From Caenorhabditis elegans (lineage: Eukaryota > Nematoda > Chromadorea > Rhabditida > Rhabditidae), in the NCBI RefSeq assembly GCF_000002985.6, contig NC_003281.10, forward strand, positions 1,674,001-1,738,000: a DNA stretch of 64,000 bases, in the 5' to 3' direction. Each line of letters opens with the position of its first letter. Positions within the stretch are counted from its first letter, which is position 1. The notes under the pieces are model-generated. The model was given only the letters and a program-made list of their open reading frames with translations, was not told the DNA's origin and did not search any database. The position numbers were made by a program, and so were the translations under genes. Below are positions 25,138 to 36,027 of the stretch, one piece after another.

Positions 25138-25235
25138 AGTTCAGGCTTAGGCTTAGGCTTGGCGTCAGAGGCGAGCGTTAGCTCGCCACTGACGCTATTT
25201 AGGCTTGGGTTTATAACGTTTTTTTCGATTTTTGA
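25138..25235. repeat. TTAGGC remnant with GGCGTCAG hairpin cassette
   Basis: A short TTAGGC run (25140-25160) is followed by a near-perfect hairpin at 25161-25195 (GGCGTCAGAGGCGAGCG, then CGCCACTGACGC). TTTAGGCTTGGGTTTATA and a T-rich tail follow. The same order of parts is seen near 12905-12985, and the hairpin also near 43236. Confidence 0.8.
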
Positions 25236-26293
25236 AAGGGTTCCCGTTGGCCGATCAAAGCGAAATTTTACACAGAGGCGTATAAGCCACCGATAAGCTT
25301 AAGTCTGAAGTTTCAAATTGATTCCATCAAAACTCGCCGAGTTATGGAGCTTAAGGTGTTTTCAAAATGCCCTTCAACTATTTTTTAAACTTTTAAAGTT
25401 TGGCGTTTTGTCAGTTTTCGGCCTAAGCTTACGAAAATTTAATAACAGGAGGACGGCAGTGAAATAAGTTTTCTTGTGAATTTTCAGCCGATTTCGATTT
25501 ACAGGAGCCGAGATATTAAGCTTCAAAATCCGACAAAAGTGGTAAATGAAAACGCGCGTGTAACTTGACGGTGGGTGGATAGATTTTGATGCGGTTTTTT
25601 GCTGTCTCTTCAAAAAGCTTGCCCCGCCTCTGTATTCTTTATTTCAGAAAGATTGGAGCTCATTGAGCCGAGATATTTTGAGTGAAACTCAAAAGTCGCT
25701 ATTTTTCGTCATTTTGGGTGGTTTTAATTGAAGGAAAATTCGAATACTTGAGATAATTTCACGATTTTTCAGGGGTGTATACAACTCGACGAGGGCTTTT
25801 TAACGTGCATTTTGAAAAAAATTTACGACTCTTTTAAGCTATAGAAGTGGGCTCTTTAGTGTGAAAACCCCCTTGCTCCAGAGGCTTTTTTTCATTCTTC
25901 ACCAATTTCCAAAATTTCAAATACTATCATATTCTCCTTTTAACGCTGACTTCAAATATATACTTTTTATTTTTCAATTCCAATTGTGAGCGGAGCTACG
26001 GCGCTTTCAAGGTTCAGCAGTGCCCGCCCGCCCCCTCTTGCCTCCCCTTTCTCTTGCCTCCTCCCTCTCCACAGAGCCTACACAGTGATGCATGTAGGCT
26101 GGCTGTAAATATGGTCTCTAATTACTGTTACAGGATCAGATATGTATATTTTACGACATATCTCTGAATAGAGTTTATTTCATCAGAAAGAACACATTCT
26201 CTTTCCTATTTGCAGGGATAGTGGAAGACAAAAACAAAAACAATATGGATTTAAAATCAGGGCTTCGCCCCGATTTTAATAAAATATATGAAA
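25236..26293. other. Intergenic stretch, no gene seen
   Basis: Moderately complex, non-coding sequence with pyrimidine-rich blocks near 26020-26070 (CCCCTCTTGCCTCC). No frame, RNA gene or clear repeat structure supported. Confidence 0.45.
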
Positions 26294-27615
26294 CCCTCTT
26301 AAAAAGTTACAAGAAGGTTTTTCCTTGCGCTTGGAGCGCAAAAGAAAAGAAAAAGAGCTATTTAGACTTAGGGTGCCCAACTGGAATAAAACATAGGAAA
26401 TCCTTATGACACACTTAAGCCTAAGGGCCCGAAAAAAAACTAGGATGCCCAACTGGAATAAAATATTGGAAATCCTTATGACACACCGGCGGTATGGCGC
26501 GGCTTAAGCCTAAATAGCCACTTTTATCAAAATACATTTGAGCGAAGCGGTTGTAAACTATTCGTTCTTTAGCAAAAATTAAAAAAAAACTTTATTTAAA
26601 CTTAAAAATAAATATCATATGTTATCACACCTTAGAATATCACGCCTTAATTTAGTAATCATTTTAGTTCATAAGTGTGAGAGAAAGAAAAATGGATTAA
26701 TCATCGGAATTAGATATCATCAGAGTGATTATATTCATCAAAGGTCCCACTTTACTTGAGGGTTAATTTGGTTGATATAAAATTCCTATCTCATGTAAAG
26801 AAAGGTTCGAATTCTGTACCTATGAATGCTGCCGATATTTGAATTCCTGTCTCATGGGAAGAAGGCCTTTCTTGTGGGAAGAACGGAGTTATAAAAAAAT
26901 ATACGCAGGTACAGAATTTGAACTTTTCTTCCCATGAGATAGGAATTTGAATATTGGCATTCTATAACTTTACTTTAAAAAAATCTCCAAAGGTTGCTCG
27001 CAAATATGTAGAGATTGCTCGCATCCCTTCAAATATTACAAAATTTCCAAGTTTCTTAGAAATAATCTTCATTTAGATTACTGAAAAATATCCACAGATT
27101 ACTTTTGAGTTGCGTGAGAAGTTATTGTAAAACGCAAGGCGAGCTGTTGGTACAGAATTTGAACTTTTCTTCCCATGAGATAGGAATTTGAATAATGGCA
27201 TTCTATAACTTTACTAAGAAAAGATATCCCCAAAGGTTGCTCGCTTCCCTCCAAATATTACGAAATCTCCAAGTTTCTCAGTAATCTATAGTTTTCATTT
27301 AGATTACTGAAAAATATACACAGATTACTTTTGAGTCTGAGAAGTTATTGTAAAACGCAAAGCGAGCTCAAATGTATTTTGATAAAAGTGGCTATTTAGG
27401 CTTAAGCCGCGCCATACCGCCGGTGTGTCATAAGGATTTCCAATATTTTATTCCAGTTGGGCATCCTAGTATGTTTTTCGGGCCTTTAGGCTTAAGTGTG
27501 TCATAAGGATTTCCTATGTTTTATTCCAGTTGGGCACCCTAAGTCTAAATAGCTCTTTTTCTTTTCTTTTGCGCTCCAAGCGCAAGGAAAAACCTTCTTG
27601 TAACTTTTTAAGAGG
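26294..27615. mobile_element. Non-autonomous element with about 255-base inverted arms
   Basis: Arm 26294-26552 matches the complement of 27365-27615. Shared blocks include CCTCTTAAAAAGTTACAAG, GGTATGGCGCGGCTTAAGCC, AAAATACATTTGAGC and two copies per arm of CCAACTGGAATAAAA. Between the arms, GGTACAGAATTTGAACTTTT is directly repeated (near 26911 and 27150). No transposase frame is present. The right end touches a TTAGGC array at 27616. Confidence 0.82.
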
Positions 27616-27682
27616 TTAGGCTTAGGCTTAGGCTTAGGCTTAGGCTTTGGCTTAGGCTCAGACTTCGACTTAGGCTCGGAGA
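27616..27682. repeat. Short TTAGGC array
   Basis: About ten hexamers of TTAGGC with variants (TTTGGC, TCAGAC) directly abut the inverted-repeat element. They lie some 100 bases beyond the stop codon of the small cysteine-rich gene. Confidence 0.85.
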
Positions 27683-27777
27683 AAAAATAGAGAAATAGTC
27701 CATGGAGAAAACAAAATACGAATTTTTATCTGCGAATACACAATTTGACACAAATTTGCACGCGAAAACAGATTTAT

Positions 27778-28424
27778 TCAAGAATGAATCATTGGGCAAC
27801 ACCAAACTTCGTCCATGTTCGGATTAGCCGGACACGGTGCACGGCCGCCAAATTCCCATCCATCTGGGCAGCATCTAGAGCCGGAGATGCTCTTCGGGAA
27901 GCATCCATACGAGTCACATGTGTCTGTCTGAACAAATCTACAGTGTTGAAGGACTTTTCGTGGCGGGACCTATACAAGAGTGCGCGACAATCGGCAATTT
28001 CAATTGCCGGTTTTGAAAATTTTCAGCAATCGGCAATTTCGGTAACTGCAGAAAAAAATTGCCGATTGCCGGACATTTTTGCCAATTTTCATCTTATTTT
28101 TCAGTATTCGGTAAGTCATTTTCTAACCAAAACAGAAAACTACCAATACTTAAAGACTTAAATCATTTTGAGCTTGAAAAGAGAACATTGTTCAGTAAAA
28201 TTCATGTTAAGTCACTTAAATCTACAAAAAGTATAAAGTTTATATACTCCGGCAATTCTGATTTTCGGCAATTGGCAATTTTGGCGATTTGCCGAAATTA
28301 CCGAAATTGCTGAAAATTCGATTGCCGAACGGCAATTGCAGCGCATCCCTGGACCTATATTTACCTGACCAAGTTTGAAGCAAGTGAGAAGGAGAAGAAG
28401 CGATAGGAAAATGATGAATCTCAT
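27778..28424 (-). CDS. Small secreted eight-cysteine protein
   Basis: Two minus-strand exons, 28365-28424 and 27778-27969, join in phase 0 to give 83 residues. The first exon is almost entirely a signal peptide (MRFIIFLSLLLLLTCFKLGQ). The mature part has eight cysteines spaced C-x7-C-x4-C-x9-CC-x11-C-x10-CC. It contains a CCPDGW segment that recalls granulin-like or knottin-like repeats without matching either fully. It is probably disulfide-stabilised and exported. A TATA-like box lies 35-43 bases upstream. The intron carries a CGGCAATT repeat element. The function is unknown. I cannot assign a family, and each exon is too short to stand out as a long frame, so it could be missed by automatic calls. 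Confidence 0.68.
27990..28350. repeat. CGGCAATT element inside the small gene's intron
   Basis: GACAATCGGCAATTTCAATT near the left end and GGCAATTGCAGCGCATCCC at the right, with inverted AATTGCCG copies, mark a relative of the GGCAAAT elements at 16-17 kb. The middle 200 bases are unrelated AT-rich sequence. Confidence 0.6.
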
Positions 28425-28458
28425 GTTGAGAATGATACAATTTTAATGTAATGCGCCA

Positions 28459-28467
28459 TATTTATAG
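28459..28467 (-). promoter_or_regulatory. TATA-like box of the small secreted gene
   Basis: CTATAAATA on the minus strand, 35-43 bases upstream of the ATG at 28424, with pyrimidine/purine sequence TCATTCTCAAC just before the start. The position suits a core promoter with a very short leader. This is inference from position and sequence only. Confidence 0.5.
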
Positions 28468-28611
28468 GGCGTAGAGCAGAGATGGCAACAATGGAGGTTT
28501 GCAGAAAACATTTATTTTGCAAAAAAGAACATACCGCTATTGAATTTTCGAATAGAACATATAATATAACCAGAAAGAAAAAAGTCATGAGGAAACAACA
28601 CCAGCGATCTG

Positions 28612-29400
28612 TCATTTTTTTTTGGGCAAAAAAAATAATTTTCTGGAAATTGTACAAAACTATTAAAAATTAAAAAAGGACATTTTTTTTTAGTTTTATA
28701 GGATCAATTTTGAGTCCTCTAACTACAAAACTAACAAGTTTAGAGGAGTTTCAAAATTGTGAATTAATGACATAAATTGCCCATTTTTGCCACTTTTTAA
28801 TAGATTTTGATGGATTAAACCTAGATTTTCTGAATTCTCCATATATGAATTACCCGTTTTTAACAAATTTAGACATTTTTTTTTAATTTTGCCCAAATTT
28901 TTATCAGTCATCTAATGACTGTCCTTTTTTTTGGACAAGAAAAATAATTTTTTGAAATCGTGCAAAACTATTTAAAATTGAAAAAGGAGATTTTTTAAGT
29001 TTTTTAGGGTCAATTTTGAGTCCTCTAACTACAAAATTAACCATTTTGGAGGAGTTTCAAAATTGTGATTTTTTACAATAAATTGCCCAATTTCGCCACT
29101 TTTTATTAATTTTTGATGGATTAAACCTAGATTTTCTGAATTCAGCATACATGAAGTACCCGTTTTTAACAAATTTAGACAATTTTTTATTTTGCCCATT
29201 TTTTTTCAGTCATCTAATGACTGTCCTTTTTTGTTGGACAAGAAAAATAATTTTTTGAAATCGTGCAAAACTATTTAAAATTGAAAAAAAGGGCAATTTT
29301 TTAGTGTTTGGGAATCAATTTTGAGTCCTCTAACTACAAAATTTGCCCATTTTAGAGGAGTTTCAAAATTGTGATTTAGCCTAATTGAATTTTTGAATAT
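28612..29400. repeat. 302-base tandem repeat, two full copies and a partial third
   Basis: The blocks TTGAGTCCTCTAACTACAAA, GGATTAAACCTAGATTTTC and CATCTAATGACTGTCC recur with a period of 302 bases (for example GACTGTCC near 28918 and 29220). The third copy is cut off at about 29375, where it runs into the 3' flank of the FTH gene. A related inverted segment lies near 22370-22470. Confidence 0.82.
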
Positions 29401-29546
29401 AACAACCAAAAAGAAAAAAGTCATGAGGTGACAAAACTTTGTAGATTTCTCCTTTGTGCTAACTTTTTCGAAATAAAACTAATCAATTTTTTATCTTTTA
29501 TTTTGCATATGAAAATATCACATAAATACAAAAAAATTCTAGTAGT

Positions 29547-31486
29547 TTAACACCTCTGAACTACAAATTCCCATTGATTAGCACAAAATTCTTCAACGAA
29601 TAAGCCAATACCGCATCGAATCTCAAATTTGGCATTGTCACCGGTAATATAATCAAGCTCATATTCATTGTCACCATCATAATCCGGTTGGAAGACTTTT
29701 GCAATTTCATTTGAATTGCCGCCATGGAACCATATTGTGCAACTTTGGAATGAGCTTCTTTTCAAGAGATCCTGAAACTTTTAAAAATTAAACAACAAAA
29801 ATCTCTGAATATTTTGGGTTTCTTATTAAAAAAAAGAAATTTTTTGAGTCAAAATTTGAGTTTTTATAAAATTACGGTTATTTTCTGTACTTTCCAGATT
29901 AGAAAATGTTTAAATGAAAAATTGCAGGAAACAAATTTTCCAGACGAAAGTGCCGATTTTTAGAATTAAATCTCAAACAAAGTTGCAAGGTCTAACCTGA
30001 GCCTGAGCCTAAGCCTAAACTTTAGCCTGAGCATAAGCCTAAGCCTAACCCTAAGCATACGCCTAAGCCCAAGCCTAAGCCTAAGCCTATGCCTAAGCCT
30101 AAACCTAAGCCTAAACCTAAGCCTGAGTCTTAGCCTAAACGTAAGCCTGAGCATAAGCTTAAGCCTAACACTAAGCCTAAGCCTAAGCCTAAGCCTAAGC
30201 CTAAGCCAAACCCTAAACCTAAGCCTGAGCCTTAGCCTAAATGTAAGTCTAAGCCCAAACCTTAGCCTAAGCTTAAACTTAAGCCTAAGACTAAGCCTAA
30301 GCCCACGCCTATGACTAAGCCGAAGCCTAAGCCTAAGCCCAAACCTTAGCCTAAGCCTAATATAACTTACATTTCGGATCTCAATCGCATTTTGTGTTGA
30401 AAAGCTTCTAGATTCAACTTCAAACTCTTTAAAGTGGAAAAAATCTTCAATTGGCACATTTTCCAGCTCGGAATCCACAATGATACAATAATGTGCATTT
30501 TTCCACTGATCCAGACAAGTGAGACGTTCAAATTGATCGACTGAGCCAACATATTGCATTTTTATATATTCTATCACTTGAGCATTCATATAAGAAATAA
30601 TCGATAAAATATCAGTGAATAGGAAATTTTTGAGGTCAATTTTCTTCACGTTGACCCTTTTTTTCAATTTTAAAATTTCTAAAAAAGATTTCACGTGGGC
30701 AGGTGTATATTCTGTGTTGAAAATTTCCAATTCCAAGGCTTCATCCAATATTATCTCTAAATCTTTGCTATAGACATCATTTTCTGTATATTCAATTCGT
30801 GTTCCATCTAAATCCAGTAAAACACAATTAGTGCAAAAATTAATTGAAATTTTGTCGAAATGAATTCCAAACTCGTCAACAGCGGTTTTCAAACTTCTGC
30901 ACACTTTTCGAGCAGTCAATCTGGAAGTTTATTTTTGAAAATAACGAGCAAAAAGTGTTGTTAGTTTACATGAAGTTTTTAGGCTTAAAAACAAATTTGT
31001 ACTCCTCTCGGACAAGATGGAGAGCACGTGGTGTTAGAGTGATCCATTTATCTACTTAGATCTACAAAACTGATTTTTCATGGTTAAAAACGTGCTGACA
31101 TCACTTTTTTTGAGCAAAAAATTCCCGCGTTTTTTGTAGATCAAATCGTGAGTTTTTGTCTAACATTTTTAACATTCGTCTAACATTTTTAATTTTTGTC
31201 TAAAATTTTCCAACATTCGTCTAATATTTTTCAAAAAAAGCAAAATATACAAGAAATTGATTAAAATTTAACCTGCAATTGCAAAAAAATATAATTTAAA
31301 TTTTGAAATTTTGAATTTCAAAAGCATTTTCCAAAAGTGAACTCAAATGTGATTTTCTATCGATTTTTCCAATTTTTATAACTCAATTTCATACAAAACT
31401 CACCGATCCATGGGCTCCATTTTTTCCAAAATTTGGTTGGCGATTTCCAGCGGTAGATCCAGCAAAGTTGGTGGTTTGGGCCACAT
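29547..31486 (-). CDS. F-box / FTH-domain protein (fbxa type), divergent pair member
   Basis: Minus-strand exons 31404-31486, 30371-30920 and 29547-29771 are in consistent phase and give 285 residues. Exon 1 is the F-box (LPLEIANQILEKMEPMDR). Exon 2 begins LTARKVCRSLKTAVDEFGIH and carries the FTH region with FERLTCLDQWKNA and FFHFKEFEVESRSF. Exon 3 is the C-terminal segment (LLKRSSFQSCTIWF, VFQPDYDGDNEYEL). It likely acts as an SCF ubiquitin-ligase adaptor with FTH as the target-binding part; this is known for the family, not shown here. Reading past exon 2 runs into TTAGGC repeat and yields an RLRLRL artefact. Start codons of this gene and the plus-strand gene at 31988 are 501 bases apart. 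Its last exon has been copied, inverted, to 22.1 kb. Confidence 0.83.
29993..30362. repeat. GCCTAA (TTAGGC) array in FTH gene intron
   Basis: About 370 bases of degenerate GCCTAA hexamers on the plus strand (transcript sense TTAGGC). They fill the second intron and end nine bases before the exon at 30371. Variants GCCTGA and CCTAAA are frequent. Confidence 0.9.
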
Positions 31487-31987
31487 TTTTCTTCAAGTTT
31501 TGAGACTAGCAAACCATAGCAACGCATAAATAATAAACACCACACTTGTGCATTTTGTCGTCAAATATGGTGTTTGCGTACCTGGCAGGTCTGTTGACTA
31601 CTCTGAAGCAAAAAAGAGATAGAAATTTATTAAGTACAAAATGAAACATTTAACAATTTTTCAAAAAAAAATTTTCAACGGAACAACTCAAAAATCAAAA
31701 ATTCATAGATCTACTTCTACTTTGAAAATATTTTTTTTTTAATTCCTATTTTGAAATAGCATTTTTTTTGTAAATACTTGCCTTGAAAATGTGTATAGTA
31801 TCATTTTAAATTATCAAAATATGATAACTGTAAAGACTCAAAAATTTGCAAAATTTGATGTCGAAATACGAGAGCAGTTTTCCTAAGCGAGTTGAAAATG
31901 AAGAAAAACGCTTCAACTGATAAGGGTTTGCTATTTTTTATATTGATTTGATGATTTGGTTCCACTGAAATTTTCAAAACTATCAAA
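31487..31987. promoter_or_regulatory. Shared upstream region of two divergent F-box genes
   Basis: The 501-base gap between the ATG codons of two oppositely transcribed, homologous FTH genes must hold both promoters. It is AT-rich. I see no clear TATA box or palindromic operator, so the regulatory role is inferred from layout only. Confidence 0.35.
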
Positions 31988-34892
31988 ATGTTGGCGACTT
32001 TGCTCAGTGTACCTATAACAATTGCCATCGAGATTCTGGAAAAGTTGGACCCGATGGATCGGTGAGTTTTTGCTCTAAACGACAGAATATAGTGCTAATA
32101 TTTCGAATATAGCTGTAAAAAAATTCATGCAATTTTTCTAAATTTTTTTTTCTAAATGATTTTTTAAAAATTTTGGTAAAAAATTTTATTTTTGAATTGC
32201 CGCGCAAATTAGTCTTTTTAAAAAATAAGTTTGTAGTAAAATTTGATAACTTCTTATTAGAATTGAGAAAAATTTTTGGTAAAATTAGGTAATTTTTTTG
32301 GAAAAATTAGGTAACTTTTGGTAAAACTAGGTAACTTTTCAGAAAAATTTGGGGTAGTTTTATTACCAAATTCGATTTTTCAAAAATTTTCTTTTTCACG
32401 ATTTTCCATTTCCCATGTGAACTTCCAGATTGGCCTGTCGAAAAGTCTGCCGATGCCTGAGAACGGCTTCCGATAGGTTTGGAGCTTCTTTTAGAAAAGT
32501 TAAGATCTCATTCCTGAAAGATTACATTTGTATATGGTTAGATGAAACAATAATCATGTATACTCATGAGATTGCTGGCGTATCAGTGACCCATAATCAA
32601 CGAAAAACAACTATCAATCAAGAGCAGTTCATTGGAATAGTATTGAAAGACTTCGATATAGTATCTAGCCGTGTTCCAGAATTAGAAATCAAGCATGACA
32701 ATGATGATAGACAAGATATCGACGCTTTTCTTATGTGCATCTCGAAACGAGAAAAATGTGTTAATTTGAAGAGATTAATGTTTGAACGTCTCTCAATCAA
32801 TGATATTCTCTTTCTTATTCCATTTTTTAATTTTCAAGTACTACAATTCTGGTATAGTGACACTAAAGATCGATTCGAAAGGATCACTCATTTGAATCAA
32901 TGGGGAAATACAAAAAGCTTTGGACTCTGGGATTCCGCTTTGGATAGTAAACTAATTGAACGACTCTTTCACTTTGAAACGATCAGCGTTGGTATTAGAC
33001 GTTTTACAGTGAAAACTGCGATCAAAATTCGAGATGTAAGTTTTAGTATTTGCCATAATGATAAAATGATAATCTATCAACCCTATCTCGGCATTTGGCT
33101 CCTGCTTCTTGCCCAAGTTGGACCAGAAGTTGGCTAAACTTGGATTTATGCCGTTTTTGCCCAACTTTTGCCAAAGTTTAACTCGGTTAACACAGGCAAA
33201 GCGGAAAGTGCCCAAAACGGTCCGTTCACGGACCGGGAACGGCTCAAATTTAAGAACAGTTCACGGTTCGATTCCCGGTCCGTCAACGGACCGTAATTGA
33301 ACCGTAAGGAGACTAAAAAATGGAAAAATTTTTTCACCCTCCAGCTTCCCCCTTTTTCTTTCCCAATGCTCCACCGAGCTCCGGTCTTGCTCCAGACCGT
33401 CTTCCGGTGATCCTTCGTTGTAGCAATTCTATCTGCCTCAGCCGGGGTTGAACTTGTCCACTGCCTGTCGATTGATTACTGGCCCATCACCTTACCGTTT
33501 GGCCGTTCGCGCACGCGAGGAAAGTCAATAGACTTCGCATAAATAGCGATCAGCTCGCGCTCGCGCATTTCCTTCTGGTTTTCACGTCTTACACCAACTT
33601 TTTCGATTGTATTTTCAGTAGTTTCTGATTCTCCATCTTGCCGTTGGACTTATATGAAAGCGAACGATAACAATTGACAGTTTCGTGTAGTTCAGAACTT
33701 ATTTCGCATATTTCTCAACATCTACCTATACGTGCTCCATCTACTTGTAATACAGAAATGGTACTTACCATATTTCCTCTATTAGTCTTGCATGCAAGAC
33801 TAATTTTCGATTGGACCGGGTTGCAATACTAATAGAGGAAATAAGGTATATGCGTTCTACTTGAATGATACCTTAATTTCTTAAAATACATACGGAACAG
33901 AAACGATATGATTCCAGAATGTATTGTTAGTAAAATATTTTATGATATTTCAAGAAATGCTCCTGTAGCTCAGCTGAAAAAGACCAGCAGAGAGAGTGAA
34001 CGTTGCGTATACACAGTATCTACCCAATTGCGGCATTTCATCTTTTTTATTGATATGTTTATAGGATTACATTAATATAGCCTCTTTTACACACAATGTC
34101 ATGCTTAATAGCCTCAGTTAGATCGCATGCGATTACGGGCCGAGTACGGACCAGTTTGACGGATGATAGACAAAATGGTTGCCCAGAGGAATTTTTTTTA
34201 ATGAAAATTGAGTTTTTGAAGTACCTACACTCTCCTTTGGCTAATTTGAGCACTTTTCCGTGCTAGAACCTGAAATTTTCAAAAACAAAAATTTGGTGCC
34301 CGGGACGGTTCATTTACGGTCCGTCTACGGGCCGGCGACGGACCGTCTACGGACCGGAAACGGCCCAACTACGGCTCAAGAGCCATCTCGGTCGGTAAAT
34401 GTGGTTTTTGCTCTAAATAATGCATTTAACGACGTAAAAATGCTTGAATTAGCCAACTGGTATCATAGGTATTAAAAAATTCGTTTTCTTAAAATCCATT
34501 TTTTCCTCTTAATGGCCATTTTTTACATTCCCCGTAGTTTGCCCGTAATTGGTCCGTCCCGCTTTTCATATCCGTAGTTCGCCCGTTAATGATCCGTTCC
34601 CGGTCCAAGATCCGTAAACGGACCGTACCCGCTTTGCCTGTGTAAGAAGCTAGAGCCAAATTCCAATCACAAATATTTAAAGAATCTCCTGAAAAGAAGT
34701 ACCTTCAAGCAATGCATCATCAGACATACAAGCCGTAACTATCTCAATCTTGCAAAAGTATTCAAGCCGGATTATGTCGGAGACAAACGTTTTAAGTGTG
34801 CTTATTATAATGGAAATGATGTTTTTGATATTTGGAATTGTCATCACAAGTACAGAGAATGGAATTTGATTATTGTAAAACGATGTATTTAG
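31988..34892 (+). CDS. F-box / FTH-domain protein (fbxa type)
   Basis: Plus-strand exons 31988-32061, 32429-33035 and 34683-34892 are in consistent phase and give 296 residues. Exon 1 encodes a short F-box (VPITIAIEILEKLDPMDR). Exon 2 starts LACRKVCRCLRTASDRFGAS and continues with the FTH region, including RFERITHLNQWGN and LFHFETISVGIRRF. Exon 3 encodes NLLKRSTFKQCIIRH and VFKPDYVGDKRFK, matching the last exon of the divergent neighbour. It is probably an SCF substrate adaptor. The second intron (33036-34682) is enlarged by a 1.4 kb inverted-repeat element. The acceptor before exon 3 is TTTAAAG, weaker than usual. Compared with the neighbour, the middle of exon 2 has an extra loop (about residues 60-80). 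Confidence 0.8.
33187..34646. mobile_element. Element with ACACAGGCAAAGCGG terminal inverted repeats
   Basis: The left end ACACAGGCAAAGCGG (from 33189) is complemented at the right end CCGCTTTGCCTGTGT (to 34644). Subterminal regions at both sides are dense in ACGGACCG and CGGTCCGT palindromes (33215-33300 and 34300-34625). About 1 kb of interior shows no transposase frame. It lies wholly in the second intron of the plus-strand F-box gene. No clear target duplication was seen. Confidence 0.8.
33765..33850. repeat. Small palindrome nested in the ACACAGGC element
   Basis: CATATTTCCTCTATTAGT and its near complement ACTAATAGAGGAAATAAG bracket about 40 bases, which include the perfect palindrome TCTTGCATGCAAGA. 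It may be a nested miniature element. Confidence 0.6.
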
Positions 34893-36027
34893 TATGTAAA
34901 TTTCTATTTATTTTATGTTTGTATATAAAATAATTTTCCGCTTTGAACTTATGATTGTGGCCTATGTGAGAAATCTGCAGGGTTACTGTAATTTTACTAT
35001 GATTTTGGAAAATTTGTGTGTTTGAATATTTTTAAAATAAAAATCGCAACTCAAACACTCGTTATATGTAATTTCTACTCCTGTATACCAGAAAATTCTA
35101 AAAAAACATGAGTGAGCTTGTACGGAACATTATTTTATAATATGCAGAAAATGCTCCTAAAGCTGTTATTTTCAAAAATTCAAAAGTATGGGAAAATCAT
35201 ATGGAGCGATTCTTTTTTATTTCATAAAACTGAAAAAATCAAATAAATGAGCTTAAATACTTTGAATTACTGTAATTTTTGATTGTTTTGAAAGTGTCTT
35301 ATGAGCAGTTAGTGATAAATTGTTTTCCCCTTTGCTGAACTTTTTCGGTACGCTGAGCACATTTTCATTTGAGAGAACGGTTCATAGAGTGAAAAGGTAA
35401 TCAGGGGACGAGTATTTAAATCAATAAATAAAATGCTGACAAATAAATTCCGTGAAAATCTGAAATATTTTCACTTGACCTTTTCCACATTTCTTTTTCT
35501 TTGTTTTTCACTACGTGGAATTTTATTTGAACTTTATTCAATCGATATTCAATTATTACTGATAGTTTCCACATTCAAATTGCTCTCAAATTACAATTCT
35601 GGTTAAAATTCCAACCATATCGGGTTTGAATAATGAGTTAGTCAATTTTTTAAAGATGTAGAAGAAGCTCTCGGCGCTGCTTCAATTTCGGCTGGAAATT
35701 TCAGACTATTTATTTTTGACATCTAGAAAAGGCTGCATAAGAGTTAGGCTCAATTGAGCCCTGTTACAAAATTTTCGACAAAACTATCAGCCGACACCTG
35801 ATAAGTTTTAAGTCTTGCCAGTAAAAAATTATTATCAAAAAATGCCGATTGAAATTGAGAAATAAAGATTTTCAACAAAAATTGAAATTTTCACGTGAAG
35901 CTTTTTTTCTCTCTCACCTCCGCGTGTCATAGTCAAAAAAAAACAATTTCCAATCATTCCACGACTTTTCTTGTATTCTTAGCTTCCAAATCATCAAAAG
36001 TTTCGTTTTTGAATTGCTGCAGTGAAA
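34893..36027. other. Intergenic stretch, no gene seen
   Basis: AT-rich sequence between the 3' end of the F-box gene and phosphatase copy B. No repeats or frames of note. It should include the promoter of copy B and the 3' flank of the F-box gene. Confidence 0.45.
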
